Positions 36,224-45,336 of a stretch of DNA of 64,000 nt are shown piece by piece. The position numbers and the translations under genes were made by a program. Below the pieces are notes generated by a model, which saw only the letters and a program-made list of their open reading frames with translations, searched no databases and was not told where the DNA came from. The stretch is from Gemmatimonadetes bacterium bin94 (lineage in GTDB: Bacteria > Gemmatimonadota > Gemmatimonadetes > Longimicrobiales > Gaopeijiaceae). The stretch spans positions 62,001 through 126,000 of the forward strand of contig MPNE01000004.1 of the NCBI GenBank assembly GCA_002238865.1, written 5' to 3'. Position 1 is the first letter of the stretch, and the number at the start of each line of letters is the position of its first letter.

Positions 36224-36300
36224 CTGCCATTTTGGCAGTCCCCGGAGGTGGAAGTCTGCCAAAATGGCAGGAAACCCCCGAAAGACTGCCATTTCGGCAT
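36224..36300. promoter_or_regulatory. three regularly spaced palindromic operator-like sites
   Basis: Two perfect 15-base inverted repeats, CTGCCATTTTGGCAG (36224-36238) and CTGCCAAAATGGCAG (36256-36270, the same site inverted), and one near-copy CTGCCATTTCGGCAT (36286-36300). The site starts are 32 and 30 bases apart, about three helical turns. They lie in the 233-base divergent region between the TPR membrane protein and the HExxH lipoprotein, the last one 25 bases before the lipoprotein start. This geometry is typical of cooperative repressor or activator binding. The regulator is unknown. Confidence 0.85.
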
Positions 36301-36324
36301 GAATTGTCCCTGGGATTTCGTCAA

Positions 36325-38835
36325 ATGACTCGCGCTTCCTCCGTATTCTGCCTCTTTGCCCTGACCGGGCTTGCCGGCTGCGCCGGGCCACCCGTCCCGG
36401 CGAAGGTGGACGTCACGCCATCGATCGCGAGATCCAACGTCGTCGGCCTGACCATCCAGTTCACGGCACGCGTCATCGACGATGAGGGAATCGAGATCGC
36501 CGGCGCGGCCGTCACATGGTCGTCTTCCGCCACGGAGGTCGCGACGGTGTCCGCTTCAGGGCTCGTGACCGTCACCGGACAAGGGACGGCAACCATTCGC
36601 GCGGTCCACCAGGGTGTCTCGGGTACCGCGTCCGTGGTCGTGGAGCTCGAGCCCGAACGACTGAGCCGGGTCGCGGGCGACGGCCAGACCGCACCGGCGT
36701 TGTCGATCCTCCCCGTTGACCCGACCGTGCGTGTGGAGGACGCCGGCGGAGCGCCGATCCCGGGTGTCCGGGTGGCGTTCGCGGTGCTTTCCGGCGGCGG
36801 GCAGGTCGTGCCCCTCGGCGGGCGCACGGACGCCTCCGGAGAGGTGTCGACACGTTGGACGCTCGGGGAGCCTGCGGGCGCTCAGGTCCTCCTTGCCGCG
36901 GCTGGGCGCCTGGCGACGCAGTTCACGGTAACGGCAACGGAACCGCTGCTGGCGATCCGCACGACGGAGCTCGGACGGGCCAGGGTTGATGTAGCCTACC
37001 AGGGAGCCCTGGAGGTCATCGGCGGGGAGCACAGGCCGCTGTCATGGTCCGTCACGGACGGCGCGCTGCCCTCCGGACTGATGCTGGACACGGCGGGGGT
37101 GATTGCCGGCATCGCCACGGAAGCGGGTGCAGGCACGTTCACCGTTCATGTACGAGACACCATGGGCAACGAGGCCTCTCGCCGGTTGAGCCTGCGGGTG
37201 TGCGATCCTCCTCTGCGCCTCGAGTCCGGAGACGTCGTCGCGGTGAATGCGACGGGGCTTGGGACATGTCCTCCCTTCCTTCCCGCCGGCGTGCCCGGGG
37301 CTCGGTATCGGGTAGGTGTGTTGCGACCGGTTGCGTCCGGCGACGCGGGGCTGTTGCCCGTGACGGTCACAATCACGGAGAGCGGTGCTGAAACCGGTGC
37401 CGCGCTCGCCCGGATGTCGCCGGCTCGCCCCGCGTGGGAGCTCCCCCCTGCCCTGGCCGACGGCATCCGCGTGGCGGACGCGTCCGCCCGGCTGCACGCC
37501 GATCTGCTGGCACGTGCCGATCGGTTGATCCAGCGGCTGGGGCCTGGCGCCGTACTCCCGGACACCCGGAACGCACGGGGGCGCGGCGCCTTGCTCACGA
37601 CCCGGCCGGATCCGCCGCCCCAGCGGATGATCTTTCGCCCCTACGACGCTGACGGCGAGGTGTGCGCCCCACCGGGACCAACCCCCGCGCCCGCCCACCT
37701 GGTTGGCTACAACGACCACCTGGCCGTATACCAGGACTCCGTGCAGCGCGTCACCGACTCCGTCCGGACGGCCGATGTCGGGCAGGTGCTGGACTACTAC
37801 AACGCGTACGGCGCCGAGACGATCGAGGAGTACTTCGGAGGCGTGCCGGATATCAACGGCGACGAGCGGGTGAACGTGTTCATTACCCCGACAGTGGAAG
37901 ATGGAATCGCGGCGTTCGTCTGGCCCGGTGACTTCCTGGACGCACAGCAGTGCGCCGGATCGAACCAGATGGAGCTGATCCATTTCAACGAGAGCATGTT
38001 TCACGCAGTCGGGGGCGCGCCGGACGACGGGCACTACCAGGCGCTTCCCACGATGGTACACGAGGTGAAGCATGTCAGCTCCCTCTACCGGAGGTCGAGG
38101 ACGAACAGGCGCCACCCCAGCTGGATCGAGGAAGGCACAGCCGAGATTGCCGGGGAGATTTCGTCGCGGAGAGCGATGGAGGCGATCGGCGGGGTGGCCC
38201 GGGGTGCGCTCCTGACGCGGGAACACTATCCGCCCCGGGACGGATCCATCATCAGCCCCGAGAACTACGGCATGCTGCTGCGCCTGGCGCGGTTGATCCT
38301 CTCCTACACGGAAGAGGCCAATTCGCTCGTCTCGAATCCCACGGTAGGCCACACGTACTACGGCACCTCATGGCACTTCCACCGGTTCCTGGGAGACGCC
38401 TACGGCAATGCCTCGGACAAGGCCGACGGGCCCTTCTTCCTGGCGCTCAACGATACCACGAGTTCGGCTGGGGTGGCCGGCATCCAGGAGACGACGGGAA
38501 AGCCGTTCGCGGTCCTTTTCGAAGAGTACGTGACGGCGATGATGCTGAACGGAACCGGTGCCCCCGAGCCCGAGCGGACGTTCACGACGTACGATTTCCC
38601 TTCGGCGACCTTCCAGCTCTTCCGGCCGGATTCACACCCCGAAGGTCTGTACCCGTGGCCTCACACCGGTCCGGAACCGGTTGCCTTCGACAACGCCACC
38701 TACGCCGGAAACCTCGCGTCCGCGGGGATACGCTTTCACGACTTCGAGTCGGATGGCGCGGGCGACGGCATCGAGGTGGAAGTCTCGGCAGAGGCCGGTG
38801 GCAACATCCGGGTCGTGATCGCCCGGCTCAGGTAG
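36325..38835 (+). CDS. secreted Ig-like lipoprotein with HExxH metalloprotease domain
   Basis: 836 residues from ATG 36325. The lipobox TGLAGC gives Cys19. A Big_2-like Ig domain (about 27-95, ATVSASGLVTVTGQGTATI), a second Ig-like domain (about 105-195) and a He_PIG-type repeat (about 225-285, LPSGLMLDTAGVIAGIATEAG) follow. The C-terminal half has zinc motif HEVKH at residues 579-583 and IEEGTAE with the likely third ligand Glu602/603, the gluzincin arrangement seen in M30-like peptidases. Probably surface-exposed and proteolytic. Three palindromes precede it, suggesting dedicated regulation. Catalytic activity is inferred. Confidence 0.85.
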   Translation: MTRASSVFCLFALTGLAGCAGPPVPAKVDVTPSIARSNVVGLTIQFTARVIDDEGIEIAGAAVTWSSSATEVATVSASGLVTVTGQGTATIRAVHQGVSGTASVVVELEPERLSRVAGDGQTAPALSILPVDPTVRVEDAGGAPIPGVRVAFAVLSGGGQVVPLGGRTDASGEVSTRWTLGEPAGAQVLLAAAGRLATQFTVTATEPLLAIRTTELGRARVDVAYQGALEVIGGEHRPLSWSVTDGALPSGLMLDTAGVIAGIATEAGAGTFTVHVRDTMGNEASRRLSLRVCDPPLRLESGDVVAVNATGLGTCPPFLPAGVPGARYRVGVLRPVASGDAGLLPVTVTITESGAETGAALARMSPARPAWELPPALADGIRVADASARLHADLLARADRLIQRLGPGAVLPDTRNARGRGALLTTRPDPPPQRMIFRPYDADGEVCAPPGPTPAPAHLVGYNDHLAVYQDSVQRVTDSVRTADVGQVLDYYNAYGAETIEEYFGGVPDINGDERVNVFITPTVEDGIAAFVWPGDFLDAQQCAGSNQMELIHFNESMFHAVGGAPDDGHYQALPTMVHEVKHVSSLYRRSRTNRRHPSWIEEGTAEIAGEISSRRAMEAIGGVARGALLTREHYPPRDGSIISPENYGMLLRLARLILSYTEEANSLVSNPTVGHTYYGTSWHFHRFLGDAYGNASDKADGPFFLALNDTTSSAGVAGIQETTGKPFAVLFEEYVTAMMLNGTGAPEPERTFTTYDFPSATFQLFRPDSHPEGLYPWPHTGPEPVAFDNATYAGNLASAGIRFHDFESDGAGDGIEVEVSAEAGGNIRVVIARLR

Positions 38836-38885
38836 CCGCGCGCACCCGCGGAGGCGCCCTGGCAGTGGCCATTGGCGACGATTGG

Positions 38886-39851
38886 TCATGCGACCAGCTC
38901 CGCAAGTCGCCCCAGGTCCAGATTGCCCCCGGAGACGACCACGGCGGCCGGCCCCCCTGGCAGGTAACGGCCGGACCAGAGTGCGGCCAGCCCCACGGCT
39001 CCCCCGCCCTCCACGACCAGGCGGTATTCGTGGAAGGCTCGACGGACCGCTGCCCTCACCTCGCGCTCCGTAACAACCACATGCTCCGAGATGACACGGC
39101 CGCAGACGTCGTGGGTGAAGCGGTTGTCCAGCCCGATGCCGCCTGAAAGCGCCGATGCCAGCGTCTCTTCGTCGGGCAGCTGGACGGGACGCCCCTCCGC
39201 GAGGCTCCGGACCATGACGGACGCTCGCCGGGCCGATACCGCCACCACCCTCACACCCCGGTCCTGGACGGCAAGGCCGATCCCGGCGGCCAGTCCGCCG
39301 CCCGAGAGGGGGACGATCACCTCTTCGACCCCCTCGAACTGCTCGACGATCTCGAAGCCGATCGTCCCCTGACCTTCGATGACGTCGAGGTCGTCGAACG
39401 GGTGCACGAGCGTCATCCCGCGCGAGCTCGCCAGCAGCGCGGCCCTCTCCTCGGCCTCGTCATAGCTGGGACCGGCGAGAACCACCGAGGCGCCGCTGGC
39501 ACGGATTCCACGCAGCTTGGAAGGATCCACCCAGTCCGGCACGCAGATCGTGGCGGCGGCTTCCAGGCGCCGTGCCACCTCCGCGACCGCCCGGCCATGG
39601 TTGCCCGACGAGGCGGCGACCACCCCTGCCCCGCGCTCTGCCGGCGTCAGCTTCAACATGCAGTTGGTGGCGCCGCGCACCTTGAACGACCCCGTGTGCT
39701 GAAGGGACTCCAGCTTCGCGGCCACGCGAGCTGCGCCGGGGACTTCGAGGGGAAGGATCGGGGTCTTCCAGGCCAGCGGGCGCACGCGGCGGGCGGCAGC
39801 GGCGAAGTCCAATGCCAGATCGCCTCCGTCGCTCGGGCGGGCCCGTTTCAT
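38886..39851 (-). CDS. PLP-dependent threonine/serine dehydratase-like enzyme
   Basis: 321 residues, fold type II. The PLP lysine lies in HTGSFKVRGA, the substrate loop is SSGNHGRA, and the phosphate-binding glycine loop is PLSGGGLAAG. It lacks the C-terminal regulatory ACT domain, so it resembles the catabolic threonine dehydratase/serine racemase group. Possible reactions are threonine to 2-oxobutyrate, serine deamination or racemisation. It lies 55 bases downstream of the LVIVD protein gene on the same strand, without an obvious functional link. Confidence 0.9.
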   Translation of the reverse strand: MKRARPSDGGDLALDFAAAARRVRPLAWKTPILPLEVPGAARVAAKLESLQHTGSFKVRGATNCMLKLTPAERGAGVVAASSGNHGRAVAEVARRLEAAATICVPDWVDPSKLRGIRASGASVVLAGPSYDEAEERAALLASSRGMTLVHPFDDLDVIEGQGTIGFEIVEQFEGVEEVIVPLSGGGLAAGIGLAVQDRGVRVVAVSARRASVMVRSLAEGRPVQLPDEETLASALSGGIGLDNRFTHDVCGRVISEHVVVTEREVRAAVRRAFHEYRLVVEGGGAVGLAALWSGRYLPGGPAAVVVSGGNLDLGRLAELVA

Positions 39852-39906
39852 CCGACCCGCGTGCCCTGCGGACCCCGGGGCCGGGGGCGCATGCCGCGTG
39901 GGCCCT

Positions 39907-41790
39907 CTACGAGATGATCCTCTGTCCCTCGATGAGCTTGACGATCCACAGCCCGGAATTGAGGTCCGAGGTGAAGATGTTGCCCTTGTGGATCTGGGCG
40001 CCCCAGGTCATGCCCCAGTTGGGTACCGTGGTCTCGGCATCGGTGGTCTTGAGCACCGCGATCTCCCGGCCCTGGCGGTACAGGTCGCCGCGAAGCTCGC
40101 CGGAGATGTCCACGACCCTTAGTCCGGCCTGATAGTAGCCGACGTACAGCCGGTCACCCTCGACCCAGATGTTGTGCGCACCCGCTTCCGGCACTTCGTA
40201 GCGAGCGACCTCCACCGGGTTTTCCGGGTCCTCCATGTCGAGCACGTGGATGTAGCCCCGGGCCTCGATGGCGGCGTCCGCATCCCAGTTGTCAGGGAAG
40301 ATCTCGTCCCCGACGAAGAGGTAGCGTCCGGCACGCCAGGCCGTGTGGGTGTTGCCGATCGGGTACTTGTAGCGCGACACGAAGACCGGCTCGGTCGGCG
40401 TTCCACCATGGGTTCCAGCGCCGACGTCCAGCATGACCGCGCCGTCGTCCCAGTACGAGAGGTACGCGTACCCGTCCTGCACGATGACGTCGTGAAGCGA
40501 CTTGCTGTCGGACGGAGGCAGTCCCCACCGCCCCACCTCGTCGGGTGCGGCCGGGTCGGAGATGTCGATGATGTGGATGTCACGCGTGCCGTTGTGGACC
40601 GCGTACACCAGGTCGCCCTCGATCCACACGTTGTGTACGCCTCCCGGCACCGTGCGCTTGTACTCGGAGATGATGGTCGGGTGCGCGGGCTCGGAGAGGT
40701 CGAGGATAACGATTCCGTTTCGGCGATCCGAGGCCCCTTCGCGGGTCAGGATGCCGATGCGGTTGTTTCCGTGGATCTTCACGTCGTTGATGCGTCTGGC
40801 GTCGAGCTGCACCGAGTCGGTGAGGACGGGGTTGGACGGATCGGTCACGTCCCACGCCTTCATCCAGTCGTACATGAAGGTTCCCACGTAGGCGTAGTCG
40901 CGCCCGTTCACGCCCTCGAAGACCCAGGTGTCACCGGAGTGATGGTCGGCGGCGGAGCCACGGCCCATCGTGACCAGCTCGGCCTCCTCGATACGGCTCG
41001 TCACCTCGGCGGAAGCCACGGCCACGCGTCCTTCGCCGTACATGGCCGTGACCCGGTAGGTCCCGGGCCGTTCGGCGACGAAGACCCCTTCGGGGCCCTC
41101 GGTCTCGATCTGCGCCCCGCCGCCGCTGACACTCCACTCCGGATATAGGACGGTGGACCCCTGGGCCCGGAAGCGGACGACATCGCCGGTGCGAGCCTGC
41201 ACCTCGGCCGGGGTGACGACTACCTCGCCCACATCGCCGTCCTGCACCGTGACCGATACGGACGCGCGGGCGCCACCCGACGAGACGGTGATGCTGGCCT
41301 CTCCCGCGCCCCGGGCGTACACGCGCCCCGTGCGGTCCACGCCCGCCACCGACTGGTCACTGGACGAGAAGGAGAGCACCGGGGCGGCGACGGCCTCGCC
41401 GTCGGGCCCCATGGCCGTGACCCGAATCGGGACGGTTGTGCCCGTAACCAACCGGGTCTCGGGAAGCGCGGCTTGCACCGCCTCTACCGGGAGGGCGCGC
41501 ACGACCACGGTGGCAAAGCTCATCACGTTGCCGGTCCTGGCCGCGATCCGAGCCTCGCCCGGGGACACGGCCGTCACCTCACCCGCCTGATTCACGGCGG
41601 CGATCTCGGGCGACATGGCGATCCACGTCACGGTGGCGTCGGCGAGCACGGACCCGTCGTCGGCTCGAACGGTGGCCGTGACCGTCGCGGTCTCGCCCGC
41701 GTCGAGGGTCATGCGGGACGGCTCCAGGTCGATCCGGTCCGGTCCGGGCTGACCCGTGGCCAGCAGAAACAGCAGCGCAGTCGTCGTCAT
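39907..41790 (-). CDS. secreted Ig-like / LVIVD-repeat protein
   Basis: 627 residues. A short signal-like N-terminus leads into three Ig-like (Big_2-type) domains up to about 270, each ending with patterns like ITVSSGGARASVSV. The C-terminal half holds LVIVD-type repeats (AWDVTDPSNPVLTDSVQL, IVILDLSEPAHPTIISEY, IHIIDISDPAAPDEVGRW, IHVLDMEDPENPVEVARY, LRVVDISGELRGDLY), which form a beta-propeller. Extracellular or surface location is likely. A perfect palindrome GGAAGGCCTTCC (41792-41803) lies between the AAGGAGG Shine-Dalgarno and the start, possibly weakening translation. Confidence 0.88.
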   Translation of the reverse strand: MTTTALLFLLATGQPGPDRIDLEPSRMTLDAGETATVTATVRADDGSVLADATVTWIAMSPEIAAVNQAGEVTAVSPGEARIAARTGNVMSFATVVVRALPVEAVQAALPETRLVTGTTVPIRVTAMGPDGEAVAAPVLSFSSSDQSVAGVDRTGRVYARGAGEASITVSSGGARASVSVTVQDGDVGEVVVTPAEVQARTGDVVRFRAQGSTVLYPEWSVSGGGAQIETEGPEGVFVAERPGTYRVTAMYGEGRVAVASAEVTSRIEEAELVTMGRGSAADHHSGDTWVFEGVNGRDYAYVGTFMYDWMKAWDVTDPSNPVLTDSVQLDARRINDVKIHGNNRIGILTREGASDRRNGIVILDLSEPAHPTIISEYKRTVPGGVHNVWIEGDLVYAVHNGTRDIHIIDISDPAAPDEVGRWGLPPSDSKSLHDVIVQDGYAYLSYWDDGAVMLDVGAGTHGGTPTEPVFVSRYKYPIGNTHTAWRAGRYLFVGDEIFPDNWDADAAIEARGYIHVLDMEDPENPVEVARYEVPEAGAHNIWVEGDRLYVGYYQAGLRVVDISGELRGDLYRQGREIAVLKTTDAETTVPNWGMTWGAQIHKGNIFTSDLNSGLWIVKLIEGQRIIS

Positions 41791-41996
41791 GGGAAGGCCT
41801 TCCTCCTTGGCTCATTCAGGGATACCGGCCCAAAGATAGGGCGGCAGGGAGCGTTCGTCACCCGGAAAAGCCCTGTATGGGCCGTGAGCCCGCGCACCCG
41901 CCGTGGCCCGGCGTCCATTGCCCGTACGCTCCCCGCGCGGGGCCGGCCGCCACTTGTCCGGGACGTGCGCCGCACCGATCTTCCTCTGTTCAAGCA

Positions 41997-42070
<74 letters not shown>

Positions 42071-42202
42071 TTGGGGGGGTGACATAGGCCGTCAGCCCCT
42101 CGGAGGCGAAGGCATTGGGCAGCCGCACGGTCCTGAATTGTGCCCGGGCACTCGCCCTCCACCTCGCCTCACTCGGTGCCGCGAGGAGGGACTGGAGAAG
42201 CC

Positions 42203-43486
42203 ATGTTGACGAGAACCATGGCGATCGCTTTCGCCGCCACCGCCCTGGTCACGTGCAACACCGATGACCCTGCCTTGCCCGGCGCCAACGGGGAACCGCA
42301 CGAACGGGTGGTAGAAACCCGCGGCGACACAACCGTGGTGCGTACGCTGTCGGGAAGCGTCTGGGGCAAGGAGGCTGCTCTTGTTCCGGAAGTATCGATC
42401 GGAGAGTTGGATGGCCCGGACGAGTACCTCTTCGGCAACATCTACGGGATCGCGGTGGACGGCGAGGGGCAGGTCCATGTCCTCGACGGACAGGCCCAGA
42501 GCATTCGTGTCTTCGACTCGGGAGGTACCTACGCGGAGACGCTGACAAGGCGCGGCCAAGGGCCGGGCGAGCTGAACAACGCCATGTCGGTCGCGGTCCT
42601 TCCCGATGGGCGCGTCATCGCACACGATGTTTCGGACATGGCCGTCAAGGTCGTAGGACCCGCGGCGGTGGACCGGGAGCATTGGGCGTTCCCTGCGGGT
42701 GCCCTTGTTCTTCCCGTCAAGCCGCTGCGGATCGACCCGAACGGCCGCATTCTGGTGACGGCGGCCGGAACCGCCCCCGGCGGCGACATCACCGAGTACA
42801 TCATCGCTATGGGTTCGGGGGGAGAACTCCTGGACTCGCTCGCCCCTCCCGGCATCGACTTCGAGCCTTCCTCGCTGGAGGTTCGCCTTCCCTTCCCGAT
42901 GGGGGGCCGGTCAACGGCGTCGCGCGCCGTCCCACTCACGGCCCGTTACTACTGGACGGTGCATCCGAATGGCCGGTTTATGACGGGGATCTCCAGCGAC
43001 TACCGCATAGACCTGCAAAGCGATGATGGCGTTGTGCGCATTGAGCGCACGTGGGAGCCGGTCCTCGTCTCGGAAGCCGAGCGCGGCTACCATCGCGAAG
43101 TCACCACGGCAAGCATACAGCGCACCCAGCCCGACTGGAGCTGGAACGGCCCGCCGGTCCCCGAGACCAAGCGCCCCTTCCGCGGCCTTGTCGCCGGCCG
43201 GGACGGACGCATCTGGGTCCAACTCTGGACGGAAGCGCGCCCGGTAGTCAATGAGGATCACGACCCAGACGACCCGCGCTCGCAACCGGTAACGTGGGTG
43301 TCACCGGTGCGGTACGACGCGTTCGAGCCGGACGGTACCTACCTGGGCGTGCTCGCGGCCCCCGACGGATTTCTCGTCTCCCCTGCCGAGCCCATCTTCG
43401 ATGGCGACCACGTGTGGGCGGTGACCCGCGACGAGCTCGACGTTCAGCGGGTCGTCAGATACCGGATCGTCGTAGACCACCATTAG
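42203..43486 (+). CDS. six-bladed beta-propeller lipoprotein
   Basis: 427 residues from ATG 42203, preceded by GGAGAAG. The lipobox-like ALVTC gives a candidate Cys18. The following LFGNIYGIAVDGEGQVHVLDGQAQSIRVFDSGGTYAETLTRRGQGPGEL pattern, broken here over the first blades, is typical of the 6-bladed propeller family abundant in Gemmatimonadota and Bacteroidota. Blade-like turns repeat to the C-terminus (YDAFEPDGTYLGVLAAPDGF). Likely periplasmic or surface ligand-binding; no enzyme motif. The last 32 bases overlap a decayed paralogue on the other strand. Confidence 0.82.
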   Translation: MLTRTMAIAFAATALVTCNTDDPALPGANGEPHERVVETRGDTTVVRTLSGSVWGKEAALVPEVSIGELDGPDEYLFGNIYGIAVDGEGQVHVLDGQAQSIRVFDSGGTYAETLTRRGQGPGELNNAMSVAVLPDGRVIAHDVSDMAVKVVGPAAVDREHWAFPAGALVLPVKPLRIDPNGRILVTAAGTAPGGDITEYIIAMGSGGELLDSLAPPGIDFEPSSLEVRLPFPMGGRSTASRAVPLTARYYWTVHPNGRFMTGISSDYRIDLQSDDGVVRIERTWEPVLVSEAERGYHREVTTASIQRTQPDWSWNGPPVPETKRPFRGLVAGRDGRIWVQLWTEARPVVNEDHDPDDPRSQPVTWVSPVRYDAFEPDGTYLGVLAAPDGFLVSPAEPIFDGDHVWAVTRDELDVQRVVRYRIVVDHH

Positions 43487-43955
43487 CGACGGGTACACGC
43501 CGTCCCAAGCGGTAGTGGCCAAGGTGCCGCCCGCTAGCGAGGTCGATGACATCCAGCCTGGCGTCTCGCCACCGGTCGTCGCGAACATCTTCGTCCATGA
43601 GGACCAGCCAACCGAGCTGGTCCCTTTCCACTTCGGTAGCCAGCACCACCGTATCCCCGCCGGCGACCGCAAAGCGGCCCCGACCCAGGTCTCCCCGGTA
43701 GCTCTTGCGCCTCACAAACGACCCGTCGGCATCGAAGATGGACCAGGCATGGCCATGGAAGTCGAGCGCCGCGATCCGGGTCTGCACGACCTGCACCTCG
43801 TTGATCCAGCGGAATTCCCCGGGTCCCTCGCCTTCGCGGCCAATCACCTTGACGAAGCTGCCGTCAGATCCAAAGAGCCTGAGGTTCGGCCCCGCAAAGA
43901 GCAGGTATCCGAGGTCCCCGTGCCATACGGCCCGCGTCCAATCTTCCTCGATCAT
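43455..43955 (-). pseudogene. decayed six-bladed beta-propeller paralogue
   Basis: A 166-residue frame that contains an internal part of the same propeller family: RLFGSDGSFVKVIGREGEGPGEF, then AWSIFDADGSFVRRKSYRGD and ARLDVIDLASGRHLGHYRL. The frame is closed by TGA 11 codons before its first ATG, with no signal peptide, and the C-terminus stops short of the last blade. Comparable segments in the gene at 44191 show that about half the protein is missing. Probably a remnant of a duplicated propeller gene; a short functional protein cannot be excluded. Confidence 0.6.
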
Positions 43956-44052
43956 GCCCGGACCATCGCCGGTCCCGATGGAACCCGCTCACCGAACGTC
44001 TCAGCCTACCCCGGTGGACGGGTGTGCGCAGATGGACACGTATGATGCCTCA

Positions 44053-44082
44053 CCGTATCGCGCAACCTTGGCTGCGATACGG
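44053..44082. repeat. perfect 9-base inverted repeat in the leader of a propeller gene
   Basis: CCGTATCGC (44053-44061) and GCGATACGG (44074-44082) are exact inverted copies around a 12-base centre. It lies in the 235-base gap between the decayed paralogue and the gene at 44191, about 110 bases before its start. It may be an operator or an RNA hairpin; no T-run follows. Confidence 0.6.
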
Positions 44083-44190
44083 ACATTTGCGCTCGCCGTG
44101 GGAACCGGTTTGGATTACCTATCGGGACCGGAAGAACTTCGTGTACTCAGCCAAGGGCACGGTAAGCGCGTGGGCCAATCATGTAGATGG

Positions 44191-45336
44191 ATGAGGAGAG
44201 TTGTCGAAGGAATCCTGTTCTGCATTGTCATTCTCCCCACCGCATACCGTCCCGGCGAGGCGGAATCACAGGAATCACGGAAACGGGTTCTGTCCGGCGA
44301 CAGCCGTGGTCGCCATATCGTGCGGGACGCCGAGGATCTCTGCACGACGTGCGCGCGGCTCGATGAGTTGGCGGTTCTCGGTGACATGGCAGGGGAAGGA
44401 TTCATCCAGCGGTCCCGCGTCGCGACACGAGATAGCCTGGGCCGCTACTGGATCGGGCAGGGAGAATCGCTGAAGGTGTATGACTCCAACGGGCGGTTCC
44501 TTCGTGAAGTGGGTCGAGCGGGAGAGGGCCCGGAGGAGTTCGTTCGCATAGCTCTCGTGCACGCTGACACCGACGGGCGTGTACACGTTCTGGATCCGAG
44601 GAACACCCGCGAGAGCGTTTTCGACGCGAACTTCGCCCTGATGGAAGAGCAGAGGCTCCCGGGCCGTGTTGCATCCCTCTTCAGTGCTGCGGCATTGAAT
44701 CGGGGCTATGTCGCGAATACAGCGGCCGAGATGACCGGCTCGCCGTTCTTGCACATCATCCGCGGAGATGAGGTTGTGCGCTCCTTCGGTGCGTCCGATG
44801 CGACTGGCCCGCAAGACGCGATGCGCTCACTCCGGATTCTTGCAGCCAGGTCGGACGGCGTTGTCGCGGCCGCCCAGCGATTCGCCTACATGGTCGAAAT
44901 GTGGGACTCCAGTGGGAGTCGATTGGTCGAATTCCATCATGAGGCGAGCCTCAATGAGGTTGAGATCAAGCAGGTGCCGTACAATCTGACGGATAACCCC
45001 GTGCCGCACGAGGTGATGGCCGTTCGTTTCGACGATGCTGACAGATTGTGGGTTGTGTTCCGCATGATGCGCGATGGCTGGGAGCGACACTACGAACCGC
45101 GAGAGTTTCCCGGCGGCCTGGTCGGAATTCGTCAGCGCCCGAACAGCACGTTGGACTCAATCTACGAATCAAGGCTCGATGTCATCGATCTGCAGTCGGG
45201 CACGGTGGTTGTCAGAGCACGGTTGCCGGGCCTGTTCGAGGCCTTTGCGGGCGACGGACTGCTGCTTGAAGAGCGTGAACTGCCGAACGCGGAGATTCAG
45301 CTGGCCGTCTGGCGCGTCACGATCGACGGTCGGTAA
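44191..45336 (+). CDS. secreted six-bladed beta-propeller protein
   Basis: 381 residues from ATG 44191. A hydrophobic N-terminus (VEGILFCIVILPTAYRPGEAES) is a likely signal peptide. Blade-type patterns are SLGRYWIGQGESLKVYDSNGRFLREVGRAGEGPEEF, split over two strands, and later DVIDLQSGTVVVRARLPGLFEAFAGDGLLLEERE. The codon use looks less GC-biased than the neighbouring lipid genes, consistent with an accessory origin. The gene ends overlapping the DUF368 gene by 20 bases on the other strand. Ligand unknown. Confidence 0.8.
   Translation: MRRVVEGILFCIVILPTAYRPGEAESQESRKRVLSGDSRGRHIVRDAEDLCTTCARLDELAVLGDMAGEGFIQRSRVATRDSLGRYWIGQGESLKVYDSNGRFLREVGRAGEGPEEFVRIALVHADTDGRVHVLDPRNTRESVFDANFALMEEQRLPGRVASLFSAAALNRGYVANTAAEMTGSPFLHIIRGDEVVRSFGASDATGPQDAMRSLRILAARSDGVVAAAQRFAYMVEMWDSSGSRLVEFHHEASLNEVEIKQVPYNLTDNPVPHEVMAVRFDDADRLWVVFRMMRDGWERHYEPREFPGGLVGIRQRPNSTLDSIYESRLDVIDLQSGTVVVRARLPGLFEAFAGDGLLLEERELPNAEIQLAVWRVTIDGR

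Noticed and set aside
36224-36300. Palindromes as sigma-54 (-24/-12) promoters
   Set aside because: They contain TGGCAG like a -24 element, but no GC-containing -12 element is at the right distance in either direction.
41792-41803. GGAAGGCCTTCC palindrome as a strong translational switch
   Set aside because: It has no loop, so a stable intramolecular hairpin is unlikely; mentioned only under the gene.
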